NCBI RefSeq assembly: GCF_947503465.1 | Contig: NZ_CANNDN010000007.1 | Location: 1-60,498, forward strand | Source: an uncultured Tateyamaria sp. | GTDB lineage: Bacteria; Pseudomonadota; Alphaproteobacteria; Rhodobacterales; Rhodobacteraceae | DNA: 60,498 nt | Direction of reading: 5' to 3' | Part shown: positions 26,605 through 33,850 of the stretch, one piece after another | Layout of the letters: every line of letters begins with the position of its first letter | Numbering within the stretch: the stretch's first letter is position 1 | The notes under the pieces: model-generated | Seen by the model: the letters and a program-made list of their open reading frames with translations, nothing else | Databases searched by the model: none | What the model was told of the DNA's origin: nothing | Program-made: the position numbers and the translations under genes

Positions 26605-26945
26605 AGCAGATAATTCTGGCCCTCGCGGTCATACTGGCAACCGCGGCAGCCGCGCTGGCCCATTCGAAGGCCGAAGACACGACACCGGCGAACGAGGCAA
26701 CTGTCGAGACGGTCGAGGTTATCGAGCTGCGCTTCGATGATCCGATGCGCGTCACTGCGATCAGCCTCACGGGGCCGGACGGCGATCTGGAAATCACCCG
26801 CGAGACCGGCCTCGATCCAGTGACGGAGTTTCGGGCCATGCCGCCCGCAACTATGCCCGCCGGGGAATACACTGTGGATTGGCGTGGCCTGTCGTCTGAC
26901 GGCCACCCGATGCAGGGCAGCTTCGACTTCACGGTCGCCGACTGA
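26601..26945 (+). CDS. copC: CopC-domain copper-binding protein
   Basis: The 114-residue protein has a signal peptide ending ...AAAALA, followed by a mature N-terminal HSKAEDTTPAN, where CopC proteins place the first Cu(II)-binding histidine. The beta-sandwich ends with DGHPMQGSFDFTV, which supplies the second conserved histidine. CopC binds copper in the periplasm and works with the CopD membrane protein, encoded 3 nt downstream. It overlaps the cytochrome gene by 4 nt. Confidence 0.9.
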   Translation: MKQIILALAVILATAAAALAHSKAEDTTPANEATVETVEVIELRFDDPMRVTAISLTGPDGDLEITRETGLDPVTEFRAMPPATMPAGEYTVDWRGLSSDGHPMQGSFDFTVAD

Positions 26946-26948
26946 CCG

Positions 26949-27827
26949 ATGGACGGACTGGCCCCCATAGACGCTTGGGCGGTGCTGGCGATCCTCGCGA
27001 AAACCGCCGGATATGCGGCGGCGCTGGTCGCGATGGGCGGGCCACTGTTCATCGCGACGTTCCGGTTCGCACCGCATAACGTGCTGCGTCTTGCCCGGCA
27101 ACTCGCCGTAGCGGCGGCTCTTCTCGGTCTTGCGGTACTGGCGCTCCGCTTCGGCATTCGGTCTGCCCGTATTTCCGGCATGGGGTTAGAAGGAGCGGTC
27201 GATCCCATGATGCTCGGTCTTATCTGGGACAGCCCGCTCGGCACAGCGGCGCTCTGGCGCGGGGTGGGCGAATTGCTGATCCTCGCGGTGCTGATCGAGG
27301 GGACCATCGGTCTGGCAGTCAGTCTTTCAGGCGTATTTCTGGTGGCAGTGTCCTACACGCTGGTGGGCCACTCCCTGGGCGATCCGCGTTGGCTTCTCGC
27401 GGTGCTTGTTGGTGTGCATCTGCTGGCCGGGGCCTTCTGGATCGGCGCTCTCGCACCCTTGCATCGCGCGGCGGGACTGACCGGCGGCACGGTCCTGCTG
27501 CACCGCTTCGGCATCATTGCCAGCGGAACAGTGGCGGTTCTCATTCTCGCTGGCCTGACCTTCGCCTGGCTGATAATCGGCTCGTTCGGCGGTTTGTTCG
27601 GGACCGCTTATGGCTGGACGCTGATTGCCAAAATCGTCGTCGTCACCGGGCTTTTGGGGCTGGCCGCAAATAACAAGCTCCGGCTCGTGCCGGCTCTCGC
27701 CTCCGGCGATCCGACGGCTTCCACTAACCTGCGCCGCTCGATCCGTATAGAAATCATCGCTGTCGCCCTGATCCTGCTGGCGACGGCCACTCTAACCTCG
27801 ATCACCACGCCCCCGGTGAACCTGTGA
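26949..27827 (+). CDS. copD: CopD-family copper transport membrane protein
   Basis: The 292-residue protein has about eight hydrophobic segments, with family motifs GVGELLILAV, VLVGVHLLAGAFWIGAL and WTLIAKIVVV. CopD proteins in the inner membrane are linked to copper import or handling together with CopC. The gene starts 3 nt after copC and its stop overlaps the start of the multicopper oxidase gene. Confidence 0.9.
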   Translation: MDGLAPIDAWAVLAILAKTAGYAAALVAMGGPLFIATFRFAPHNVLRLARQLAVAAALLGLAVLALRFGIRSARISGMGLEGAVDPMMLGLIWDSPLGTAALWRGVGELLILAVLIEGTIGLAVSLSGVFLVAVSYTLVGHSLGDPRWLLAVLVGVHLLAGAFWIGALAPLHRAAGLTGGTVLLHRFGIIASGTVAVLILAGLTFAWLIIGSFGGLFGTAYGWTLIAKIVVVTGLLGLAANNKLRLVPALASGDPTASTNLRRSIRIEIIAVALILLATATLTSITTPPVNL

Positions 27828-29269
27828 CTGGAAAACCGAAGATGACACATATCTCACGACGCGCGTTTCTGACCGGCGCTGCTGCTCTTAGCGGAACGGC
27901 CTTTCTCCCTCGAATGATATTGGCCGATGCTGTTTTGCCGGTCCTGCGGGCCGCACCGTCGACGGCGCAGCTTGCGCCTACCGGATACCCGGCCACGCCG
28001 GTCTGGGCCTACGCGACAGAGGGTGCGGGCATCATCCCCGGTCCGGAAATCCGCGTCACGGCCGGTGAGCGCATCCGGCACCGGCTAATCAACGATCTGC
28101 CGCAGCCGACTGCCGTTCACTGGCACGGTATCCGCATTGAAAATGCGATGGACGGGGCGGCACCGCTGACGCAGGCTCCGGTGCCGCCGGGTGAGGGTTT
28201 CGACTATGACTTCGTGGCTCCCGATCCCGGCACCTACTGGTATCATTCCCACGACCGGGGATTTGAACAAGTGGCAAGAGGGCTGGCCGGTCCGCTGATT
28301 GTGGAGGACCGGGAGCAGTGGCTTGGTGAGCCGGGCGCTGCGAGCCGCGAACTGACGCTGGTTCTCGATGACTGGTTGCTCGATGCGGACGCCGCGATTG
28401 TCGAAGACAGGTGGGATGATCTTCATGCCGCTGCCCATGGCGGGCGGATGGGCAACACGGTCACAGTAAACGGCAACGCCTATCCCGATCTGGACATGCG
28501 ACCGGGCGAGCGCGTGCGGTTGCGGATCATCAACACCGCGACAGCGCGGGTCATGCCGCTGGCCCTTCCGGGCCTTGCACCTCGTGTTATTGCGCTGGAC
28601 GGCCATCCCGTTCGGCCTCGCGAGGTTGAAACGATCCTGCTCGGACCGGCGCAGCGCATGGATGTGGTCATCGACATGCCTCTGGACCCGGATGTCCAGA
28701 CTGCACTGCTTCTCGATCCCGGCAGTGGGGAATGGGTCGATGTCGCGGCTTTCGTTGCGACAGGTGAACCACTTGCACCTATTGGGGGTGAGGTGCGGCC
28801 GCTCCCCGCATGGAGCACCCTTCCGGCACCGGATTTGTCCGGCCCGCAGCGCGAGGTGCTGCTGATGGAAGGCGGGGCGATGCGGGGGATGCTCGAAACC
28901 CGATACCAGGGCGAGGTCATGGACTTCCGCGAGCTGGCATCGAACGGCATGGCATGGGCTTTCAACGGCGTGGCGCACGGGATGGATGCGCCGATGTTCC
29001 GCGCGGCGTTGGGCCGGACGGTGCATCTGGAAATGACCAACCGCTCCGTGTTTCCGCACGCCATTCATCTGCACGGCCATCATTTCGAGGTCCTGGCACG
29101 CAGCGGTGCCCTGAACACGCCGGGCGATGTCCGCGATACCGTTCTGATAGGCGCGGACGAAACGCTGGAAATTGCGTTCGTCGCGGACAATCCCGGGCGC
29201 TGGATGCTGCACTGCCACATGCTCTCGCATCAATCGTCGGGCATGATGGGCTGGTTCGAGGTCGCGTGA
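27824..29269 (+). CDS. Multicopper oxidase (periplasmic, Tat-exported)
   Basis: The 481-residue enzyme has a twin-arginine signal (SRRAFLTGAAAL) and all four copper-binding blocks: HWHGIR, YWYHSHDRG, HAIHLHGHH and HCHMLSHQSSGMMGW. The last includes the HCHxxxH pattern and the axial Met of the type 1 site. It probably oxidises Cu(I) or organic substrates with O2. It may start with GTG at 27824, overlapping copD, or with ATG at 27842; the latter gives a shorter Tat n-region. It is closest to CopA/CumA-type oxidases in layout, though shorter than CopA. Confidence 0.92.
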   Translation: MTGKPKMTHISRRAFLTGAAALSGTAFLPRMILADAVLPVLRAAPSTAQLAPTGYPATPVWAYATEGAGIIPGPEIRVTAGERIRHRLINDLPQPTAVHWHGIRIENAMDGAAPLTQAPVPPGEGFDYDFVAPDPGTYWYHSHDRGFEQVARGLAGPLIVEDREQWLGEPGAASRELTLVLDDWLLDADAAIVEDRWDDLHAAAHGGRMGNTVTVNGNAYPDLDMRPGERVRLRIINTATARVMPLALPGLAPRVIALDGHPVRPREVETILLGPAQRMDVVIDMPLDPDVQTALLLDPGSGEWVDVAAFVATGEPLAPIGGEVRPLPAWSTLPAPDLSGPQREVLLMEGGAMRGMLETRYQGEVMDFRELASNGMAWAFNGVAHGMDAPMFRAALGRTVHLEMTNRSVFPHAIHLHGHHFEVLARSGALNTPGDVRDTVLIGADETLEIAFVADNPGRWMLHCHMLSHQSSGMMGWFEVA

Positions 29270-29670
29270 CGTTCTGGCTTCCCCTTCTGGCCGGAGTTGG
29301 TCTCGGCTGTGCGACGGTGGCTCTCATGGCGATAAGCGGCGTGATGAACCAGCGCGGCACCTGGGTCACGGCCATGGTGGCTATCGCGTCCTTCTACGTG
29401 GTCTTCGCGATCCAGACCGGGGGATCCCTGGAAATCGTCGTCCACACCGGCCTTGCGGCGGGGTTCGTCGCTCTGGCGATCATCGGCGCGCGCACCTCGT
29501 CCTGGATCCTCGTCGCAGCTTTGCTGGGACACGGGGTATTCGACGTGTTTGCGGGATCGGTCATCGCCAATCCCGCGCCCGGTTGGTGGGGGCCGTTCTG
29601 CCTTGGGATCGACGTGGTGCTGGCCCTGGCGCTTGGCGCGATGCTTTGGCGCGGGCGGACGCTCGATTGA
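29266..29670 (+). CDS. Small integral membrane protein of the copper operon
   Basis: Starting with GTG at 29266, which overlaps the oxidase stop, the product has 134 residues and about four membrane helices (TFWLPLLAGVGLGCA..., AMVAIASFYVVFAI..., WILVAALLGHGVFDVFAG..., LGIDVVLALALGAM). It has no cofactor motif and I do not recognise a named family. Translational coupling to the oxidase gene suggests a role in the same membrane pathway. Confidence 0.72.
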   Translation: MTFWLPLLAGVGLGCATVALMAISGVMNQRGTWVTAMVAIASFYVVFAIQTGGSLEIVVHTGLAAGFVALAIIGARTSSWILVAALLGHGVFDVFAGSVIANPAPGWWGPFCLGIDVVLALALGAMLWRGRTLD

Positions 29671-29676
29671 GAAAAC

Positions 29677-29949
29677 CTAACGCGAAGCCTTCTGCAAGAG
29701 GCCGATAAGCTCGTCGAACTTGGCGCGCTGTTCTTCCGGGTCGCCGCTCGCGATCGCGGACTCGACACAGTGTTCGGCGTGGTTCTCCAGCACCAGCCTT
29801 TCGACCCCAAGCACCGCCGACCGGATCGCAGCCGTCTGCGCCAGGATGTCCATGCAGTAGCGGTCGGCCTCGACCATCTTGGCGACACCGCGCACCTGTC
29901 CTTCGAGCCGCGACAGGCGATCCAGCGTCTTTTCCTTGTTGGCCTTCAT
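29677..29949 (-). CDS. csoR: Copper-sensing repressor CsoR
   Basis: The 90-residue all-helical protein belongs to the CsoR/RcnR/FrmR family. It has the Cu(I) triad C32 (RYCMDIL), H57 and C61 (ENHAEHC) with the 25- and 4-residue spacing of CsoR, which favours copper over nickel or formaldehyde. An operator-like palindrome lies at 30000-30016 in the spacer to the divergent DUF305 gene, and a second at 25221-25237. It is convergent with the small membrane protein gene. Confidence 0.92.
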   Translation of the reverse strand: MKANKEKTLDRLSRLEGQVRGVAKMVEADRYCMDILAQTAAIRSAVLGVERLVLENHAEHCVESAIASGDPEEQRAKFDELIGLLQKASR

Positions 29950-29999
29950 GCGGCGGCGCCCCTTTTTTTAACGGAACCTTTGGCTGACATTCTGGTTTT

Positions 30000-30016
30000 A
30001 TACCCCATATGGGTAT
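30000..30016. promoter_or_regulatory. CsoR-type operator between csoR and the DUF305 gene
   Basis: ATACCC-CATAT-GGGTAT is a perfect 6-5-6 inverted repeat of the kind bound by CsoR. It lies 51 nt before the csoR start and 17 nt before the chosen DUF305 start. An in-frame ATG at 30009 lies inside it and is therefore an unlikely start. Confidence 0.85.
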
Positions 30017-30032
30017 ATCGAAAAGGCAGGCA

Positions 30033-30584
30033 ATGGTGCATCGGGATAACACTAAATCTGTTTCACAAGAGACGCACCACGATAGCGAAACCGGCGAGGG
30101 CAACGGCTATGGCCGGTTCTTGGCGATGATCGCCACCTCGACCGTGGTGATGTATGGCCTGATGTATCTCAACACCTATGCCGTTGATCACATCTTCTTC
30201 TCTCAAACACGCATGTGGATGGCGCTCTATATGGGCGGGATGATGGCGATTATCATGCTCGCCTTCATGCTCGGCATGTATTCCAACCGGAAAACCAACA
30301 TTGCGATTTTCGCTGGCGCGTTCATTGCCTTCGCGGTCGGCATTTACCTCGTCCGGTCGCAGGACACGGTGGGCGATGTGGCATGGATGAAGGCGATGAT
30401 CCCGCACCACTCCATCGCGATCCTGACCAGCGAACGGGCGAACATCTCCGACCCGCGCGTTCGCGCGCTGGCCGATGCGATCATCGAGGCGCAGCGCAGC
30501 GAGATCGAGGAAATGAAACTCTACATCGCGGACATCGAAGCCAATGGGGATGCGCCCGCTGGCACGCCCCGCACCGAACCCTGA
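30033..30584 (+). CDS. DUF305 membrane protein
   Basis: The 183-residue protein has three membrane helices (about residues 32-110) followed by a DUF305-type helical segment with MIPHHSIAILTSERA, whose paired histidines suggest metal binding. DUF305 proteins are frequent in copper and heavy-metal islands, and some resemble ferritin-like four-helix proteins. The ATG at 30033 is chosen because it is preceded by AAAGGCAGG and clears the CsoR operator. It is probably co-transcribed with the glutaredoxin-MauE gene. Confidence 0.82.
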   Translation: MVHRDNTKSVSQETHHDSETGEGNGYGRFLAMIATSTVVMYGLMYLNTYAVDHIFFSQTRMWMALYMGGMMAIIMLAFMLGMYSNRKTNIAIFAGAFIAFAVGIYLVRSQDTVGDVAWMKAMIPHHSIAILTSERANISDPRVRALADAIIEAQRSEIEEMKLYIADIEANGDAPAGTPRTEP

Positions 30585-30601
30585 GACGAAGGAAACTCAT
30601 C

Positions 30602-31390
30602 ATGCCGAAGGACACCCGCGACGTCGCAGACGTAACGACCGATCCCGCAACTGCCGCGACCGGAAAGACCGCCGTTCTCTACCGCATGGCCCTGCCGAAC
30701 CATCTGTGCCCGGCGGGCCAAAAGGCACGCTGGCTTCTGAAGTCCAAGGGCTATGATGTCGATGATCGCCTGTTCCGCGAACGCCCAGAGGTGGATGCAT
30801 TCAAGGAAGAATACGACGTTCCCACAACACCGCAGGTGTGGATCGAAGGCGAGCGCGTCGGCGGATATGACGCCCTACGCCATAAGCTCGCCGATTACGA
30901 TCCCGACGCGACGACATACACGCCGGTGATCTACCTCTTCGCCGTTGCCGCCGGAACGGCGCTCGCGCTGTCCATCGGCTTTCTCGGTATGATCTCGTGG
31001 CAGACGCTCGGTTGGTTCATCTCCGTCTCGATGATCCTGCTGGGGATGCAAAAACTCCGCGACATCGAGGGCTTCACAACGATGTTCCTCAACTACGACC
31101 TGCTTGCACGCAAATGGGTGCCCTATGCCTATGTCTATCCTTGGGTCGAGACGGGGGCAGGTATCCTGATGACTGGTATGCTGCTGACCCCTCTAGCCGC
31201 CCCGGCTGCGCTGTTTATCGCCACAGTAGGTGCAGTCAGCGTGTTCAAGGCCGTCTATATCGACAAGCGAGAATTGAAATGCGCCTGCGTCGGTGGCAAC
31301 TCGAACGTGCCGCTCGGCTTCGTGAGCCTGACTGAAAACCTGATGATGATGGGTATGGCCATTGTCATGTTGGTGTTGGCGGTTGTGTGA
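30602..31390 (+). CDS. Glutaredoxin-MauE fusion membrane protein
   Basis: The 262-residue protein has an N-terminal glutaredoxin-like domain (about residues 22-100) whose active site reads LCPAGQKARW, so only one cysteine is present (CPAG). TTPQVWIEGERVGGYD is the usual glutathione-binding region. A MauE/DoxX-like domain of about four helices follows, with a terminal KCACVGGNSNVPLG motif. MauE proteins help mature disulphide-rich periplasmic proteins. An AAGGAAA ribosome site supports the ATG at 30602. A role in thiol supply for the copper island is inferred. Confidence 0.82.
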   Translation: MPKDTRDVADVTTDPATAATGKTAVLYRMALPNHLCPAGQKARWLLKSKGYDVDDRLFRERPEVDAFKEEYDVPTTPQVWIEGERVGGYDALRHKLADYDPDATTYTPVIYLFAVAAGTALALSIGFLGMISWQTLGWFISVSMILLGMQKLRDIEGFTTMFLNYDLLARKWVPYAYVYPWVETGAGILMTGMLLTPLAAPAALFIATVGAVSVFKAVYIDKRELKCACVGGNSNVPLGFVSLTENLMMMGMAIVMLVLAVV

Positions 31391-31745
31391 AGCTCATTCG
31401 ATGAAAATAGACTAACTGCCTGAAGCGTGTTCAGAGGCGTGCCAGAGACAGGTTTTAGCAATGAGCGGACGTTCAATCGCCAAATCCGTAGGTCGGGTTT
31501 GTCCGCACCTAACCAGTTGATGCCCGACGCAACGAAGGACAGTCATCTTAGAGCCGCCATTCGTCCATCCCGCGGCGAAGGTGGCGGTAGAGCCCATAGT
31601 GCTGAATGCTGCAAGATGATCGAGTGTCCGCTCTTGGTGATGTCGTAGCAACAATTCGCCGTCGACATGCAACGACTTGTTCAGCGGCGCATCTGCTTGT
31701 ACTTTCACGCCAAAAGCGGTTTGGAGCGCGACGGGCAGTGAACTC
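31391..31745. other. Intergenic region with direct-repeat copy 1
   Basis: These 355 bases hold the first copy of the 100-bp repeat. No gene is visible. Sequence on either side of the repeat is also weakly similar to the flank of copy 2 (GCGGACGTTC against CCGACATTCG), suggesting the repeat was once longer. Confidence 0.6.
31501..31600. repeat. 100-bp direct repeat, copy 1
   Basis: It matches 35558-35657 in the same orientation with three mismatches in 100 positions. The pair brackets the HupE/UreJ genes and a histidine kinase. The minus strand reads as a short frame containing TFAAGWTNGGSKMTVLRCVG, so the element may be a remnant of a coding or mobile sequence. Confidence 0.88.
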
Positions 31746-32099
31746 ATGGACCACGCGAACGACATTGTCAGACGACTATTTGCTGTGCTGACTTGTTTAG
31801 CATTGGTTGTCTGGTCTGTCGCGCCGTCTTTTGCTCATGCGCCGAACGTGTTTGAGACCATTCAGGACCATTTGGAGATGGTGGCGGATCACGGGCATTC
31901 ACATGGGTTCGAAGAGGACCTCTACTGGGCGATGCACGGGCACAGCCACGAGGTTTCGGATCACGACCACAATCAGGCCTTTCTGACGATCAACCGAGGA
32001 TCAGTGCCATCTTCCAAGTTCGGCAAGACGTGGTTGCGGATCGCGTCCAGCGACGGCCCCTCCCGGCAGTTTCGAATAGACCGGCCTCCGCGAGGGTGA
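31746..32099 (+). CDS. Small His-rich exported protein beside hupE
   Basis: The 117-residue product has a signal peptide (LFAVLTCLALVVWSVAPSFAHA) and then a His-rich stretch (ADHGHSHGFEED, MHGHSHEVSDHDHN) suited to binding Zn, Ni or Co. It precedes the HupE/UreJ gene by 57 nt in the same direction. The ATG at 31746 is chosen because it starts directly before the signal peptide. I do not recognise a named family. Confidence 0.65.
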   Translation: MDHANDIVRRLFAVLTCLALVVWSVAPSFAHAPNVFETIQDHLEMVADHGHSHGFEEDLYWAMHGHSHEVSDHDHNQAFLTINRGSVPSSKFGKTWLRIASSDGPSRQFRIDRPPRG

Positions 32100-32156
32100 T
32101 CGGCGCGGCTTACGCTGCACAGAACCGATCATTCTCAATACAAGCGGAGTTTAACC

Positions 32157-32873
32157 ATGAAGACCCTCATTGAGGGCGCCTCGCGTATGCCTATGCGTCT
32201 CGCGCCTCTCGTTCTATCCTTGCTTGCCGTCACATCAAGCACAGCCCTTGCCCATGACGTCACTCCGGGTGATGCAGGCTATATCCAAGAGATTTGGGGC
32301 GTGCATATCATCCCCTTCATATACCTTGGTGCCAAGCACATGATCACGGGATATGATCATATCCTGTTCCTCCTGGGCGTCGTGTTCTTCCTTTATCACA
32401 TGAAGGACGTGGCGATTTACGTCAGTCTTTTCGCCATCGGGCATTCGATCACGATGCTTCTGGGCGTGTGGTTCGGTTGGGGCATCAACGCCCATATCAT
32501 CGATGCGATCATCGGCTTGTCGGTCGTCTACAAGGCTGTCGATAACCTTGGCCTGTTCCAAAAGTGGCTAGGATTCCAACCAAACACGAAGTGGGCAACG
32601 CTGATCTTTGGCCTGTTCCACGGCAAGGGTTTGGCCACCAAAATCCTAGAATATGAAATCTCGGAAGACGGCCTCTTGGCCAACCTTCTTGCTTTCAACG
32701 TCGGGGTCGAAGTCGGCCAGCTTCTGGCGCTCTTCGTCATTCTGATCGTCATGGGATACTGGCGGCGCAGCCCGAATTTCATGACCCAAGCCACCTACGC
32801 CAACTGGATCATGGTCGTTCTCGGTATCATGCTGACCTATGTTCAGGTTGCAGGGTACTTGGCCAGCACATAA
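32157..32873 (+). CDS. HupE/UreJ-family membrane protein
   Basis: The 238-residue protein has a signal-like first helix and about six further membrane helices. The diagnostic HupE/UreJ block is GYDHILFLLGVVFFLY, with FAIGHSITML, LFHGKGLA and FNVGVEVGQL. Family members transport nickel, cobalt or other transition metals; the neighbouring His-rich and anchor proteins fit a metal-uptake cassette. The metal cannot be read from the sequence. A GCGGAG ribosome site precedes the start. Confidence 0.88.
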   Translation: MKTLIEGASRMPMRLAPLVLSLLAVTSSTALAHDVTPGDAGYIQEIWGVHIIPFIYLGAKHMITGYDHILFLLGVVFFLYHMKDVAIYVSLFAIGHSITMLLGVWFGWGINAHIIDAIIGLSVVYKAVDNLGLFQKWLGFQPNTKWATLIFGLFHGKGLATKILEYEISEDGLLANLLAFNVGVEVGQLLALFVILIVMGYWRRSPNFMTQATYANWIMVVLGIMLTYVQVAGYLAST

Positions 32874-32884
32874 GGAACAAGAAC

Positions 32885-33499
32885 ATGCACAATGCAACAA
32901 AACCTAAGCTCGAAGACCTGCCCACCAAGGCACAGCTTCGTCGGTCGTCCTTCATTGCGGGCATCGGCGCCGTCTTTATTGGCGTCGCTGTCTACATGCC
33001 TGCCGAACTGGGCCAAGACCCGACGGGTGTCGGCGCGCTTCTGGGCCTGACCGAAATGGGCGAGATCAAGCAGCAGCTGAAGGCAGAGGCGGAAGCCGAT
33101 GCCGAACTGCATGGCGGTGATACGTCTTCGTCACTGATGAACGACCTCCTTGGGTTGTTCGTGTCGGCGGCCCACGCGCAAGAGGCATGGCAGGACACGA
33201 TTGCGTTCACGCTGGAACCCGGTGAGTTCACCGAAATCAAAGCCACGATGGAGGAAGGCGCGACGCTTTTCTATTCATGGACGTCGGAAGGGGGGCGGAT
33301 CAACTTCGACCTTCACGCCCATGCGGGCGGCGAGAATGTGACGTATGAAAAAGGGCGCGGGAAGACCGAAGGCGACGGCAGTTTCGAAACGCCCTTTGCA
33401 GGGGATCACGGCTGGTTCTGGCGCAACCGCGACGACGAAGCCGTGACCGTCACCCTGCAAATACGCGGTGACTACAGCGCCATCGTTCGGGACGAGTAA
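32885..33499 (+). CDS. Transmembrane anchor protein of the HupE cassette
   Basis: The 204-residue protein has one membrane helix (about residues 22-40) followed by an acidic linker (KQQLKAEAEADAELHGG) and a beta-rich domain with GATLFYSWTSEGGRINFDLH, then GDHGWFWRN. Proteins of this layout are regularly found next to HupE/UreJ genes and are often named transmembrane anchor proteins; their function is unknown. It starts 11 nt after hupE and ends the three-gene cassette. Confidence 0.75.
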   Translation: MHNATKPKLEDLPTKAQLRRSSFIAGIGAVFIGVAVYMPAELGQDPTGVGALLGLTEMGEIKQQLKAEAEADAELHGGDTSSSLMNDLLGLFVSAAHAQEAWQDTIAFTLEPGEFTEIKATMEEGATLFYSWTSEGGRINFDLHAHAGGENVTYEKGRGKTEGDGSFETPFAGDHGWFWRNRDDEAVTVTLQIRGDYSAIVRDE

Positions 33500-33850
33500 C
33501 AGTCGGTCCGGCGCACACCGAACTGGGAGTGCGCCGGACGATGCCGGCATTGGTGACAATGCAGCGAAAGGTCGCCTTGTCCCGCGATGGTTGAGTTCGA
33601 TCATCTGCAGATTTCGCACTCGCGGCGAATGGCAGGTAAGTGGGCTGCTACTGCAGCATCTGGCGATCGCGCTGAGAGTCCGGTATGGGCCGTCTGCAGC
33701 GCCAAACCAGCCAGATCGTCCACTGATGCCGCGCCGTATCCGATGGCCGCGAAGAGCCCAGACTCACCAATGCTGCGATGCGATCGAATGGCCGCCTTTG
33801 AAGCGTGAGCCACTTGTAAAAAAGCAGATGCTGTATCTGCTGACGTCGGA
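33500..33850. other. Intergenic region after the HupE cassette
   Basis: An 11-bp GC-rich hairpin lies at 33506-33539, directly after the anchor gene. The rest of these 351 bases has short open frames on both strands without ribosome sites or recognisable domains, and I see no gene. Confidence 0.55.
33506..33539 (+). terminator. Hairpin after the HupE cassette (terminator without T-run)
   Basis: GTCCGGCGCAC pairs with GTGCGCCGGAC around a 12-nt loop, seven bases after the stop codon. There is no T-tract, so termination may be weak or the hairpin may only protect the mRNA. Confidence 0.55.

Noticed and set aside
33601..33813. 70-residue minus-strand frame after the HupE cassette
   Set aside because: Its alanine-rich sequence has no start signal or motif and looks like non-coding DNA or decayed sequence; too weak to call a pseudogene.
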